A stretch of 59,104 nt of DNA from a bacterium ADurb.Bin236 (GCA_002069885.1 MWCD01000020.1:1-59104), one strand, 5' to 3'; shown: positions 1 through 8,962, counted from the stretch's first letter. Numbers and translations: made by a program. Notes: generated by a model from the letters alone, not told the origin.

Positions 1-681
1 CGGATGTATTTCGTCAGTTCAGCCGCCACTTCGAAATTGAGCCTCTGCTGTTCTTCAAGCGTTTCCTTGCTCAAGTCCACGAGAGTGGATGTGTCGATGT
101 CGATGTTCAGATATCCGCCGTCCACCGCCTCCTTGATGAGGTCGCGAAGGTTCTGCTTCTCGCCTTCCCTGTTTTCCCTCCACAAGCGGTTGCGGACCTG
201 AAAGTGGTCGCCCTGAACGAACAGCGGGCCTTTGTAGCCGTCCGCGATGGCGGCGGCCATAATCGAACTGGTGTATTCTGCGGGCCTCTGCTCGGTGTAT
301 TCCATCTCGCTGCGGGCTATCTCGAAGATGACCGCAGTGTTGTTCTTGTTGCGGCAGCTTGCGAAAATTGCCAGCGCGGTGTCGAACGTGAACCCCCGGA
401 CATTGATCGCCGGGACGGTAAGCCCCTCGCACTCGCCCTTGCCTGCGGCCATGTACAAATCGTTGATTGAGGCGAGGATAACGCCAAGCTCCTGACCGCC
501 TTCGATGATCACCCATCTTACGGCGTCGCGAACTTCGGCGTTGTCGTTCATAGCCGAGTTCTCCGCCAGCGTTCTGGCGAGCGCCCTGAACCCTTTTTCA
601 TCAGAAATCTTTATCGCCCCGTCTTTTATGTCAGCCTTCCCGGCAAGCAGCCCCTTCAGTTCTTCAACACTCTTCAACATG
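1..681 (-). CDS. Class II aldolase-family protein (fructose-bisphosphate aldolase-like), 3' end cut by window edge
   Basis: The minus strand is open from an ATG at 679-681 to the window edge, giving 227 residues with no stop. A strong Shine-Dalgarno (GGAGGA) precedes this ATG. Motifs seen include EGLTVPAINVRGFT near residue 80, EIARSEMEYT near 125 and GPLFVQGDHFQVRN near 160. The GDH step in the last motif matches the zinc-binding turn of class II aldolases. The family splits or forms ketose bisphosphates, but this member is divergent from classical Fba, so its substrate (fructose-, tagatose- or another ketose phosphate) is open. The C-terminal part, which would hold further metal and phosphate ligands, lies outside the window. 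It is divergent from the UDG gene to its right. Confidence 0.75.
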
Positions 682-785
682 ATTCTTCCTCCGTTCGTCC
701 GGCGCGAGACCGGTCTTCATTTGTCCGAATATTGTACGCCGTAGAGACTCCGGTTGCAATAGAGCGAAGCGGCTTGCTCCATAGC

Positions 786-815
786 GTGACTGCGCCCCCG
801 GTTGTGTGATATAAT
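786..815 (+). promoter_or_regulatory. Sigma-70-type promoter for the UDG gene
   Basis: A perfect TATAAT lies at 810-815, with a weaker -35 (GTGACT, 786-791) 18 bases upstream. Transcription would begin near 822, just before the GGAG at 825-828. This excludes the upstream TTG at 802 as a start and favours the ATG at 838. Confidence 0.55.
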
Positions 816-837
816 TGGAAAAATGGAGAAACAACAG

Positions 838-1398
838 ATGGGCGCATGGGAAGACCTGAAAGGCATGGTGTCCGTATGCGACAAGTGCGAACTGTCGCGG
901 ACGCGGACGAACACGGTTTTCGGCGAGGGCAACCCTGACGCTGAAATAATGTTCGTCGGAGAAGCCCCCGGCAAGGATGAAGACGCTAAGGGCAGACCCT
1001 TCGTCGGAGCCGCAGGCAAACTTCTGGACAAGATGATAGAAGGAATCGGGCTGGCCCGCGCGGATGTCTTCATCGGCAACATCATCAAGTGCCGCCCCCC
1101 GGAGAACAGGGACCCTAGGCCGGAGGAAATCGAGGCATGCAAGGATTTCCTCTTCGCACAGATATCCTTCATCAGCCCGAAAGTCATCTGCACGCTGGGA
1201 CGCCACTCTCTTCACACGCTGGTGCAGCCCGACCTGCCCATATCCCGCGTTCACGGCAAACCCATGAAATGGAAAGGCATTCTGTGCCTTCCGATGTACC
1301 ATCCGGCGGCGGCGCTTTACCGCCGTTCACAGCTTGACGACCTGAAGTTCGATTTCGACCAATTGAAAGCCCTCATGGACAACGGATTCTATATGTGA
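838..1398 (+). CDS. Uracil-DNA glycosylase, family 4 (iron-sulfur type)
   Basis: This is a base-excision repair enzyme that removes uracil from DNA. The 186-residue protein carries CDKC near its N-terminus, the uracil-binding loop [29 protein letters not shown], a further Cys in ICTLG and the distal loop YHPAAAL. This is the arrangement of the 4Fe-4S family 4 UDGs, and the length is typical. I chose ATG 838 because GGAG (825-828) sits 9 bases upstream. The in-frame ATG at 823 and TTG at 802 have no usable ribosome site, and 802 lies before the inferred transcription start. It stands alone, divergent from the aldolase. Confidence 0.9.
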   Translation: MGAWEDLKGMVSVCDKCELSRTRTNTVFGEGNPDAEIMFVGEAPGKDEDAKGRPFVGAAGKLLDKMIEGIGLARADVFIGNIIKCRPPENRDPRPEEIEACKDFLFAQISFISPKVICTLGRHSLHTLVQPDLPISRVHGKPMKWKGILCLPMYHPAAALYRRSQLDDLKFDFDQLKALMDNGFYM

Positions 1399-1504
1399 CC
1401 GAAATGTGTTAACTCTGAAGCCTGAAATCAGGACATTATAATAACAACGAACGCCGCCGGGGGCGCGGCCGGGCGCAAGCTTCGGCTGTCATCGGCGGTC
1501 GCGG

Positions 1505-1810
1505 ATGGTGCGGCTGATGATAAATATCGTTCTCGAAATAATAAATATGCTGTTCAGGCTGTATGGTTTTCTGCTTATCGCGTCAGTGATACTGTCTTGG
1601 GTGCGGCCTCAGAGAAGCGCGCTGACTGACCTTCTGGAAAAACTCACCGAGCCTGTTCTCGCGCCGTGCCGGGAGTTGCTGCGGGCATTCTTCGGACTGC
1701 TCCGCATAGACGCTAACGCCTTCCCTCTCGACTTCTCTCCCATTCTAGCAATTCTCCTTGTCGAGACCTTCAGGAAAGCGTTTTTCACTGTCATCTTTCA
1801 CTTTTTATGA
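1505..1810 (+). CDS. yggT: YggT-family integral membrane protein
   Basis: The protein has 101 residues with two hydrophobic segments (about 8-27 and 78-98). The family signature ASVILSWVRPQ lies in the first half, followed by LLEKLTEPVLAPCRELL. YggT proteins are small inner-membrane proteins of uncertain role, often linked to osmotic tolerance or to cell-division gene neighbourhoods. The gene starts a plus-strand set with divIVA (18-base gap) and yggU, an order common in many bacteria, which supports the call. No strong ribosome site is visible before ATG 1505. An internal ATG at 1517 is an alternative start. Confidence 0.85.
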   Translation: MVRLMINIVLEIINMLFRLYGFLLIASVILSWVRPQRSALTDLLEKLTEPVLAPCRELLRAFFGLLRIDANAFPLDFSPILAILLVETFRKAFFTVIFHFL

Positions 1811-1828
1811 TATCGGGAGGCGGATACG

Positions 1829-2278
1829 ATGGGGATAATACCGATTGAGATTTCCAGCAGAGAATTTAAGAAGAAGTTTAGGGGATACGACCCGGACGAG
1901 GTCAGGGAATTCCTTGAAAACGTCTCCCGCGAGATGGGCGAACTGATGTCGGCGAAGGCAATGGTCGAACGCGAGCTTGACGCCGCCAAGGACAGCTTGG
2001 CGAAGTATCACGAGCTTGAGGACAGCATAAAGGAAACGCTTCTGCTGGCGCAACGCACTAAAGACGACCTGATGGAGACGGCAAAGAAGAAGAGCGAACT
2101 GATAATCGAAGAGGCGCATCACAAGAGCAACAAGATAGCCGAAAGGTTCGCCCAGACGCGCGCCGCAAAAAAACAGTTTCAGATCGAGTTCGAGACCCTG
2201 CTCGAATCTTTCAGGCACAGGCTCGGCGAGTTGAGGGAGCCGGAAGACATCGCGTCTCAAGGTTTCGAAGATGCCTGA
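1829..2278 (+). CDS. divIVA: DivIVA-domain protein
   Basis: A 149-residue cytoplasmic protein. The N-terminus (PIEISSREFKKKFRGYDPDE, then VREFLENV) is the DivIVA membrane-curvature-binding module. A long charged helix predicted to be coiled coil follows (about 35-140). DivIVA proteins mark poles or septa and recruit division or envelope-growth factors. At 149 residues it is a short form with one coiled-coil block. GGGAGG lies a few bases before the ATG. Its last 8 bases overlap yggU, so the two are likely translationally coupled. The target partner cannot be read from sequence. Confidence 0.85.
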   Translation: MGIIPIEISSREFKKKFRGYDPDEVREFLENVSREMGELMSAKAMVERELDAAKDSLAKYHELEDSIKETLLLAQRTKDDLMETAKKKSELIIEEAHHKSNKIAERFAQTRAAKKQFQIEFETLLESFRHRLGELREPEDIASQGFEDA

Positions 2279-2579
2279 AATCGAGATTCGGCAGACCCGC
2301 TCCGGACTCGGCTTCGACGTCAAGGTCAGGCCGGGAGCTAGGGAAAGCAAGGCGAGCGGAACGGTTGACGGCGCGCTGAAGGTCGAAATCAAAGCTCCGC
2401 CGGAAGGCGGCAAAGCCAACGCCGAACTGATCCGGCTCCTCTCGAAACTCACCGGCGCTAGCGCGTCCGATATCGAGATTTCATCCGGATCGGCGTCGCG
2501 AAGAAAAAAAATCAGGATATCTGGCGTCGAACTGGAAACTTTGAGAAAAATCCTAGATAATATACAAGCGAAATCGTAA
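2271..2579 (+). CDS. yggU: YggU / DUF167 family protein
   Basis: A 102-residue protein with the DUF167 pattern VKVRPGARESKASG near residues 18-31 and IKAPPEGGKANAELIRLL near 43-60, followed by the basic segment SRRKKIRISG. The fold is known from structures, but the function is not. The start overlaps the end of divIVA by 8 bases. It sits in the usual yggT-divIVA-yggU order. Confidence 0.9.
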   Translation: MPEIEIRQTRSGLGFDVKVRPGARESKASGTVDGALKVEIKAPPEGGKANAELIRLLSKLTGASASDIEISSGSASRRKKIRISGVELETLRKILDNIQAKS

Positions 2580-2634
2580 CTGACGGAATACGCCGGAAGC
2601 GCAGGCTCATCCGGGGCGTTGTCTGGAGATGACG

Positions 2635-3168
2635 ATGGGAAAAGACGAAACGAATACGGGAACATGTCCCGCGTGCGGCGGGGCGCTGAAGGATTACGAC
2701 GACTATGTGGCGGCGCGCGCCGTCAAGATAGGAATGGCGGCGCTGCCTGCCGCGCTTGTCATCTGCGCGGTCTGGGCTCCGTTGTTTTTCATTATCCGGC
2801 TGTTGGTCGGCGGAACCTTAGGCGAGGCCGCCGCCGGCGCTCTGGTTTTGCTCATTGTGAAAAAGATTCTCGTCGGACTGGTCATCGGGGCGTTGCTGGC
2901 GGTCGCCGTCGGCATAGGCAGAAGCGACCTCGGACTGTTGCTCGGCGCTGTTATCGGCTCTATCGGGGGCTTTTTCGTTGCGGCTTCAAACGTGATGCCG
3001 TTGCGCTCGGACGCCGCGCACAGGATGGACATAGTGATAGTGGCGGTAGCCGCCGGCATTCTATGCGCGTTGACTGTGAAAGTTTCGGAAAGTTACGGCT
3101 GCGGAAGATTCAAAGCTTGGCTCGGCCCGGAACCTCGTGAAGGCTCCTGCGCTTCAGAGCTTAAATAG
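2635..3168 (+). CDS. Unknown membrane protein with N-terminal Cys pair
   Basis: I do not recognise a family. The 177-residue protein starts with a short soluble segment containing CPACGG, a half zinc-ribbon-like knuckle. About four hydrophobic segments follow (roughly 35-65, 72-85, 88-105 and 112-130) plus one more near 150-165, rich in Ala and Gly. ATG 2635 is preferred over ATG 2629 because GGAG (2625-2628) abuts the latter but is 6 bases from the former. It follows yggU by 55 bases and probably ends that operon. Its 3' end overlaps the convergent rpmB by 8 bases. Confidence 0.65.
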   Translation: MGKDETNTGTCPACGGALKDYDDYVAARAVKIGMAALPAALVICAVWAPLFFIIRLLVGGTLGEAAAGALVLLIVKKILVGLVIGALLAVAVGIGRSDLGLLLGAVIGSIGGFFVAASNVMPLRSDAAHRMDIVIVAVAAGILCALTVKVSESYGCGRFKAWLGPEPREGSCASELK

Positions 3169-3352
3169 CTTTCTGAACTTTGTTTGATCTCAGACAGCGG
3201 GAACAGATTTTAACTTTCTGCTTTTTCCCGTCCACAACAGCGTTCACCGTCTGAATGTTCGGTTTAATCGTCCGTCTGGATCTCTTGTTGGAGTGGCTGA
3301 CCAGATTGCCAGTGGTCGTGGCTTTCCCGCAAATCTCGCATTTGTACGCCAT
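3161..3352 (-). CDS. rpmB: 50S ribosomal protein L28
   Basis: A 63-residue protein beginning MAYKCEICGK and containing GNLVSHSNKRSRRTIKPN and CSRC, the zinc-binding (four-Cys) form of bacterial L28. It is a structural component of the large ribosomal subunit. The ATG at 3350-3352 is preferred over an in-frame GTG three codons upstream. AAGGA lies about 10 bases before it. It is monocistronic, with its own promoter upstream, and converges on the membrane-protein gene. Confidence 0.95.
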   Translation of the reverse strand: MAYKCEICGKATTTGNLVSHSNKRSRRTIKPNIQTVNAVVDGKKQKVKICSRCLRSNKVQKAI

Positions 3353-3406
3353 TTCTCGCACATCCTTTAATATTCATGTCGCGGACATAAGCCGCACAAG
3401 ATGAAT

Positions 3407-3435
3407 ATACTAGCGTCGCCCCGCCCTACTGTCAA
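3407..3435 (-). promoter_or_regulatory. rpmB promoter
   Basis: On the minus strand a perfect TTGACA (3430-3435) is followed by 17 bases and TAGTAT (3407-3412). The predicted transcription start near 3400 leaves a leader of about 48 bases before the L28 start codon. Confidence 0.65.
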
Positions 3436-3494
3436 TACCTTACGACACAAGCGGCGCATACTGTTAAATATTTCGCTCCGAACGAAATTTTCTA

Positions 3495-4271
3495 TTATTC
3501 ATCCAAAAACTTGCGTACTGCTGCGGCGACTTCGTCGGACTTCTCGACGGGTATCTGGTGACTGGCGTTCTCTATCATTATCAATCTTGAATCCGGCAGA
3601 AGATCGGCAAGTTGCTTGGACAAATGAACGGGAATCGTTTCGTCCGTCTCGGTGGCTATCACCAGCGCCGGGACTTTGATTTCGTTTAGCCTGTCCCGCA
3701 GATCGAGTTGCGACATCTCAATAAGGGATTTTATCGTGGCCGCCTTTGACGGTTTCATCTTTTTGTCGAACGCGTCGGGATACAGGTCGGGCGCTTTTCT
3801 TTTCTTTCGGTTCTTCATCCAAAGAGTGAAATTAAACATCAAGGAAAACATGCGGACTCCGAACATGAGGCGATTGACCACTTTTTCATCTGAGGCAAGC
3901 CCCGCCGCCGTCGCCGCTAGGACAAGTTTTTCCACTCTCTCCGGCCTTTTAAGAGCGAACATCAGGGAGACCATTCCGCCCATCGAATGTCCGCCGATGA
4001 CCGCGCGCTCTATGCCAAGCGCGTCGAGAAAGCCTTCGAGGTCTTTGACGTGCGCGTCCAGAGAATAATCCATATCATTCCCTTTGTCGCTTAGAGAGTG
4101 GCCTCTAAGTTCGTAAGCGATGACCCTGTTTTTCGCGGACAACAAGGAAGGAACCCTGCCCCACCGGGATACATTCCCTGTCCAGCCGTGTAGCAGCACG
4201 ACCGGCGGGTTCCCCTCCCCCTTGATTTCATAGTAATGCTTTATTCCCGTTGCCGGATTCTTAAGTTCCAT
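3495..4271 (-). CDS. Alpha/beta-fold hydrolase
   Basis: The protein has 258 residues with the oxyanion segment VVLLHGWTGN near 25-34, the nucleophile elbow GHSMGGM (Ser near residue 96), a late acid region IATETDETIPV and the catalytic His in NASHQIPVEKSDEV near 238. All triad elements are present, so it should be an active serine hydrolase (esterase, lipase or C-C hydrolase type). The substrate cannot be told. There is no signal peptide, so it is probably cytoplasmic. It lies downstream of the efflux permease gene, 90 bases away, and may or may not share its transcript. Confidence 0.85.
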   Translation of the reverse strand: MELKNPATGIKHYYEIKGEGNPPVVLLHGWTGNVSRWGRVPSLLSAKNRVIAYELRGHSLSDKGNDMDYSLDAHVKDLEGFLDALGIERAVIGGHSMGGMVSLMFALKRPERVEKLVLAATAAGLASDEKVVNRLMFGVRMFSLMFNFTLWMKNRKKRKAPDLYPDAFDKKMKPSKAATIKSLIEMSQLDLRDRLNEIKVPALVIATETDETIPVHLSKQLADLLPDSRLIMIENASHQIPVEKSDEVAAAVRKFLDE

Positions 4272-4361
4272 ATCGTCGCGCCTTCGTTATCACATCTTAA
4301 TCGTGTTCGCATATATCTATGTAGATTTATAGAACAAAACGCGCTGAAAATCTATAGGCCG

Positions 4362-5570
4362 TCAGTTAGGCACGAGAGCGTATCTGACGGACGGCTCTTT
4401 TTCGAGTTTGACGCGGGCGTTTGCCATAGAGCGCCAAATCACGATGTATGCGATAAGATAGGACGCCGCCGCGAGAGTCCAGAGCCAAAGCATGTCTGAA
4501 CGGATGTGCTCGAACCCGCCGCCCTGCATGAAAACCGTTCTGAGCGGCATTATGAAATGGGTCAGCGGGAGTATCCAGCTTATGAACTTTATGCCGGGAA
4601 GCATGGCGAAATCTGGCCATGTGAAACCGCTGAGCAGGAATGACGGCAGGGAGACGAGCATGAGCGCCTCGGTGGCGAAAAGCTCGTCGCCCAGAATCGC
4701 GCTGGCGCATATTCCCAAGCCAACAATCGCGATTATGAACACGGTAAGCATCATGAAGAACAGCCACGCGGAGCCGTAGAAATTGATGCCGAAATATTTC
4801 AGCGACATCCAGAACGCGGCCAGAGCGGTAATCAAATTGACGACGGTATAGAAGATGCCCTTTGCGGCGAGGACTTCAAGGGGACTGTCCGTGATTTTGA
4901 GAATCTGCGGGAGAAGGCCGTGCTGGCGCTCGCGAGCGAAAGCAAGGGCGCAGCCGACAAGCGTTATCTGTTGAACTATGACGCTGATGAGACCGACCAT
5001 TACAAAGGTGTTGTAGTTGTAAGTGGGGTTGTACCAGACGCGCGTGGCTCCGTCGATGGGCATGGCTTTGCCCTGAAGGTGATCCGACGGCGCGCCTTTC
5101 ATGTTCAACGTCTTCATTTCGACGGCCGCCGAGAATGTGCCTGCGACGCGCGCCATTGCGGCGACCACCGTGTTGCTGAGCATCATGTTGCTTCCGTCCG
5201 CGACGGTGAGCAGCTTGGCCTGTTTGCCCTTTTTGATATCCCGCTCGAAATCCGGGGGAATCCAAATAGCGGCATAAGCTTTGCGGGCTAGAACGGCTTC
5301 CCTCACCTCGTCCATGCCGGAGGCCATGCCGACGACTCTCATGCCGTCGCTACGGTCGACGGCGGTGGCGATGGAGCGGCTAAGCGCCCCGTTGTCGTGG
5401 TCGATTATCATCACAGGCACTTCGGAAACGCGTTTTTCCATGTACAGGAAACCGAGGAGCGCCGTGTATGCGACCGGCATGATGAAAATCATTATGGTGA
5501 GCCGCCAGTCTGAAAGAACGACGTCGGTCAGCTCTCGTTTGATCAGGCGCAAAATTCTGATGGCGAACAT
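4362..5570 (-). CDS. ABC-2 type transporter permease (YbhR/YhhJ-like)
   Basis: A 402-residue membrane protein. One N-terminal helix (about 22-42) is followed by a large extracytoplasmic region beginning VPVMIIDHDNGALSRSIATA and extending to about residue 175. Five or six helices follow to the C-terminus, with the family segment LPLTHFIMPLRTVFMQGGG. This is the ABC-2 permease layout used with an HlyD-type adaptor for drug or lipid export. It follows hlyD by 13 bases. No ATP-binding subunit is encoded in this operon, and normally a second permease and an ATPase would be expected. Confidence 0.85.
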   Translation of the reverse strand: MFAIRILRLIKRELTDVVLSDWRLTIMIFIMPVAYTALLGFLYMEKRVSEVPVMIIDHDNGALSRSIATAVDRSDGMRVVGMASGMDEVREAVLARKAYAAIWIPPDFERDIKKGKQAKLLTVADGSNMMLSNTVVAAMARVAGTFSAAVEMKTLNMKGAPSDHLQGKAMPIDGATRVWYNPTYNYNTFVMVGLISVIVQQITLVGCALAFARERQHGLLPQILKITDSPLEVLAAKGIFYTVVNLITALAAFWMSLKYFGINFYGSAWLFFMMLTVFIIAIVGLGICASAILGDELFATEALMLVSLPSFLLSGFTWPDFAMLPGIKFISWILPLTHFIMPLRTVFMQGGGFEHIRSDMLWLWTLAAASYLIAYIVIWRSMANARVKLEKEPSVRYALVPN

Positions 5571-5583
5571 GGCGAGCCTCCCG

Positions 5584-6813
5584 TTAATGGTTGAAAGCGA
5601 CTCTGGCGGTCATGCCCGCGACAAGGTCTGCCGGAGCGTCGGAGATATCGATCCGCAGGCGAAGGGCGCGCTCGTCGAACCCGCCGTTCTCATTGGTGGC
5701 GCGCCGGGTGGCGAACTCCGCCATCGGCATCGTCTGAGCCACTTTCCCTTCGAAAGTCCGTCCGGCGGCGGGTATCTCCACCTTTACGGCGTCGCCCAGT
5801 TTGACGCCTGAGAATTTCGATTCGTCCACATACACGTCAACCCTGAAACCGCGAGTTGCAGTCACCGTCATCATCGCGTATCCGGGAGCGACAATCTCGC
5901 CTTCGTTGACCATGCGCTTGTTTATCCTGCCGGAGATGGGGCTGACGATTTTCGTGTTTTTCTTATAGGCGGAGGCTTCGTTAAAAACGCCTTCGCCGGC
6001 TGCGACGCCCTGACGCGCGGCGTCCACATCCCTGTTGCGGATATCGACCATTAGGCGGGCGTCCTTGGCAAGTTGAAGAGTGAGTTCGGCGGCTTCGACG
6101 CCGGCTTCGGCCTGTCTGACCTGATGGCGCGCGGCCTCGACTTCCTCGATTCTTGCGCCCTGCCGCACCATGTCGTGCCGCTGGCGAGCCGCCGTCAACT
6201 GGGCGGTGGCTTCGCGGTACTTCATCTCAACTTCATCGGCTTTCTGAGCGGCAAGAACGCCCTCGCCTGCAAGGCTCCGCACCCGGTTCCACGTTTTAGT
6301 TGCGGTGTCGTAAGCGGCCTCTGCGGCGGCTACCGCCTGAGCGGCCATCTCAAGTTCCTGAGGCCTAGCGCCGCTTTCCAGCGCGGACAGCTTTTCAGAC
6401 GCCATGCCGAGAGCGGCGCGCGCCGCCTTGAGACCGGCGTCGGCCTGTTTGATTTTCGATTCTACGCTCTGCCGCTCAAGCTCTGCGGCTATGCGGCCTT
6501 TTTCATAAGTCGCCTCCGCCGCCCTCAATCCGGCAAGAGCCTGCTCCGCCTTCGCGTCTATCTCTTCGCTCGACAGTATGGCGAGAGTCTGCCCGGCCTC
6601 GACGTAATCGCCTTCGCGAGCCAGCAACGACTCCACTCTGCCGGGAAGCTTCGAAGAGACGTCCGCTTCGTCGGCCTCGATGAATCCGTCCACCACATAA
6701 GGAGCCGCCGAGCCGCGCGAATCGCCCCTGCCTGACAGCAGGATCGCCGCGAATCCGGCCCCGAATAAAATTACCGCCAAAACTCCGCTTACAACAGGTC
6801 TCATCCTTTTCAT
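5584..6813 (-). CDS. HlyD-family periplasmic adaptor (membrane fusion protein)
   Basis: A 409-residue protein with an N-terminal membrane anchor (about 7-28). The split lipoyl halves are visible as VESLLAREGDYVEAGQTLAIL near 62-82 and IVSPISGRINKRMVNEGEIV near 290-310. Between them lies a long Ala/Glu/Lys-rich helical hairpin, then a beta-barrel segment VDVYVDESKFSGVKLGD. It links an inner-membrane exporter to TolC. The start overlaps the tolC stop by 4 bases, showing tight coupling. The hairpin is long, as in YbhG-type adaptors. Confidence 0.9.
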   Translation of the reverse strand: MKRMRPVVSGVLAVILFGAGFAAILLSGRGDSRGSAAPYVVDGFIEADEADVSSKLPGRVESLLAREGDYVEAGQTLAILSSEEIDAKAEQALAGLRAAEATYEKGRIAAELERQSVESKIKQADAGLKAARAALGMASEKLSALESGARPQELEMAAQAVAAAEAAYDTATKTWNRVRSLAGEGVLAAQKADEVEMKYREATAQLTAARQRHDMVRQGARIEEVEAARHQVRQAEAGVEAAELTLQLAKDARLMVDIRNRDVDAARQGVAAGEGVFNEASAYKKNTKIVSPISGRINKRMVNEGEIVAPGYAMMTVTATRGFRVDVYVDESKFSGVKLGDAVKVEIPAAGRTFEGKVAQTMPMAEFATRRATNENGGFDERALRLRIDISDAPADLVAGMTARVAFNH

Positions 6814-8258
6814 TGTATGCCGCCTCCCCGATGCGAGAATTCCTCTAGGATCAACCCCATAGCTTTCTTAAGGCCGAAATACGCGGCGTCCCGCTGATAC
6901 TTCGCCCTGTCGAGATTAACTTCGGCGACGGACAGCGCGAGAGCGGCGTCCGTCACCTCGATGCTTGTTCCTTCGCCCACCTCGTATTTGCGCGAAGCGA
7001 GCCGGGAGCTTTCCTCGGCCAGTTCGACCGCCATAGCGGAAGCTTCAAGAGCCTTTTCCGCCGATTTGAGGTCGAGCCAGTATTTGCGCGTCTCGAGCCT
7101 GACGCCGTTTTCGAGACGTTTGATGTCTGAATCGTTGCGGCGCAGCAAAGCGCGCTGTCGAGACGCTTTCGCTCTGGCCGCCCCGCCCTCGAAGACCGGA
7201 AGGCGGACGACCACGCCTACGAACTCTTCTGGAGTGAGCGCCGATAGGTCTTCGTCGCGAAGCTCTTTGGAAGCCACAAAGGCCGCCGCCGGTTTAAGCT
7301 CCGAGCGCGCGGCTTTTATGCCCGCCGCGTACATCGTTTCCTTGTGCCGCAGAGCCTTCATGTCGCTCGACGCTTCAAGCGCGGCGGCCGCCGCTTCGTC
7401 AAACTCAAAAGCCACCTCTCCGCCGATGCCGAGAGGAGTTTCGAGTTTTTCAAAATCGGCGTCCGGCTCTCCCATGAGGTCGAGCAGGAACGCCATCGCG
7501 AGGTCGGCCTGATTTTTTGCGTCAAGAGACCTGCGCTCCTGATTGGCGCGTTCGGTGAGGGCGCGCATCAGGTCGTATTTGGGAATCATTCCCCTGTCGT
7601 GAAGGGCCTCGGCGTGTTTGACATGCTCTTCGATGGTTGCGAGAGCCTTGTCGTTCACGAGCGCCGCCCTTTCTGCTAGAACGGCGGAAAGATACGCCTG
7701 AACGACTTCGAACGCCAGCCGCCTGCGCTCTGATTCCGCCGCCGCGTCCAAAGCGGCAGCCCCGTTCTTGACCTGAGACATTGCATGGCGCACCCTGCCG
7801 CCTGTGTAAAGAGGCAGACGGAAGGACAGAGTGTGCCGCCGGGTGTCCGGCGCGGCCAGTTCAAAAGCCGGGAGAGATAGAGTTTTGCCAAGTTGAGTGG
7901 GAAACGCAGGCAAACCCGGCATTCCGAGGGCCTGCAACTGCTGGCTCGCCCCGCTGAAGTATCCGTTCAAAGCGGTCCCCAAGTCGGATAGATTAATGTT
8001 TATGTCAGGGACTTTAAGACTGGGCGGGTCGTCCAGATGAATAAAACTGAACTCGTAATCTATCCTCGGCAGCCTGTTGGCGGCGACTTCGCCCTTCATG
8101 GCGCGAGCCGCGTCCGCCTCTCGTTCAGCCGCCTCGGTTCGAGGATTGTTCGCCACAGCGGAGAGAACCGCCTCTTCGAGCGTAAGTCCGCCCGCCCGCG
8201 CTCCGAACACAAGCGCAAGCCCCATGAATGCAACTGCCACAACGCTCCTTGCAAACAT
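6810..8258 (-). CDS. TolC-family outer-membrane efflux protein
   Basis: The protein has 482 residues: a signal peptide (about 1-22), then two repeated outer-membrane-efflux units typical of TolC, each with long heptad-rich helices. FRLPLYTGGRVRHAMSQVK near 145-163 and VRLPVFEGGAARAKASRQ near 345-362 are the equivalent strands of the two halves. It would form the trimeric outer-membrane channel for the exporter below. It sits between tetR (20-base gap) and hlyD (4-base overlap). Confidence 0.9.
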   Translation of the reverse strand: MFARSVVAVAFMGLALVFGARAGGLTLEEAVLSAVANNPRTEAAEREADAARAMKGEVAANRLPRIDYEFSFIHLDDPPSLKVPDININLSDLGTALNGYFSGASQQLQALGMPGLPAFPTQLGKTLSLPAFELAAPDTRRHTLSFRLPLYTGGRVRHAMSQVKNGAAALDAAAESERRRLAFEVVQAYLSAVLAERAALVNDKALATIEEHVKHAEALHDRGMIPKYDLMRALTERANQERRSLDAKNQADLAMAFLLDLMGEPDADFEKLETPLGIGGEVAFEFDEAAAAALEASSDMKALRHKETMYAAGIKAARSELKPAAAFVASKELRDEDLSALTPEEFVGVVVRLPVFEGGAARAKASRQRALLRRNDSDIKRLENGVRLETRKYWLDLKSAEKALEASAMAVELAEESSRLASRKYEVGEGTSIEVTDAALALSVAEVNLDRAKYQRDAAYFGLKKAMGLILEEFSHRGGGIQ

Positions 8259-8278
8259 CCGCTTTCACCCCCATCTCG

Positions 8279-8893
8279 TCATTCCTTCCTCGCCTCTACT
8301 CCTCTCATGAATAAATCCATGATATTTTCCACCAGAGAGCCGGTCTCGAACGCGGCTTTTGACACGATCAGCCTTGAAATGAACATATTGGCGATGCCGA
8401 GCAGGGAATAGGCCGCCATTAGCGGGTCGATATCCGCCCTGATGCGGCCCGCCGCCGCCGCGTCCTCCATCATCCCGGCCATCTGCTCAATAGTCTTCCG
8501 GATGTGCTCAGCGACTTTTCTTCTCCCCGGCTCCACCCCTCCGAAAGCTTCTCTGAAAATAATCGCCGCTATCTCAGGATGATCCAACGCCAGTGTCAGG
8601 TATGAATTGAGAAAGCTTCTCAGCCTGTCCGATATGTCCTGTTTGCTGACCACCGCCGGAGAAAGAGAGCTTTCAATAAGCCAAACGCCTTCGTTGATCA
8701 GGGCTTCGTAAAGTTTGTCTTTATTGTCGAAATAGTAGTAAAGCATCGCCTTGTTGACGCCTGCGGCGTCAGTAATCTGCTGAACGCCGGTCGCGCTGAA
8801 ACCCTGCTCGGCGAAAAGACGGGCGGCGGCCACGCGCAACTTGTCGCGAGCTTCGGGTTTATCCAATATTTTCTGAGATTTGGAAGAAGCCAT
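8279..8893 (-). CDS. TetR/AcrR-family transcriptional regulator
   Basis: The protein has 204 residues. Residues 15-65 form the TetR helix-turn-helix (AARLFAEQGFSATGVQQITD, then AAGVNKAMLYYYFDNKDKL). The rest is an alpha-helical ligand-binding domain resembling the CerR/YbiH C-terminal type. It is the first gene of an efflux operon and has a perfect palindrome between promoter and start codon, so autorepression of tetR-tolC-hlyD-permease is likely. The inducer is unknown. Confidence 0.92.
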   Translation of the reverse strand: MASSKSQKILDKPEARDKLRVAAARLFAEQGFSATGVQQITDAAGVNKAMLYYYFDNKDKLYEALINEGVWLIESSLSPAVVSKQDISDRLRSFLNSYLTLALDHPEIAAIIFREAFGGVEPGRRKVAEHIRKTIEQMAGMMEDAAAAGRIRADIDPLMAAYSLLGIANMFISRLIVSKAAFETGSLVENIMDLFMRGVEARKE

Positions 8894-8907
8894 CGAGACC
8901 TCCCACT

Positions 8908-8923
8908 AACCAACCGGTTGGTT
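8908..8923. promoter_or_regulatory. TetR operator palindrome
   Basis: AACCAACCGGTTGGTT is a perfect 16-base inverted repeat, followed by one more GGTT. It lies just downstream of the predicted transcription start and 15 bases before the tetR ATG, the usual place for a TetR repressor site. Confidence 0.75.
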
Positions 8924-8934
8924 GGTTCAGCCAT

Positions 8935-8962
8935 ATTATACATCCACTCCCAGCCTTTTCAA
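8935..8962 (-). promoter_or_regulatory. Promoter of the tetR efflux operon
   Basis: On the minus strand TTGAAA (8957-8962), a 16-base spacer and TATAAT (8935-8940) form a strong sigma-70-type promoter. The start point near 8928 would place the operator at the very beginning of the transcript. Confidence 0.7.

Noticed and set aside
1437-1442. TATAAT as a promoter for yggT
   Set aside because: A perfect -10 box, but no acceptable -35 at 15-19 bases and no extended TG. Not strong enough to list.
1805-2665. 286-residue minus-strand frame opposite divIVA and yggU
   Set aside because: The plus strand carries two recognised families with ribosome sites and an overlap typical of operons. The antisense product matches nothing.
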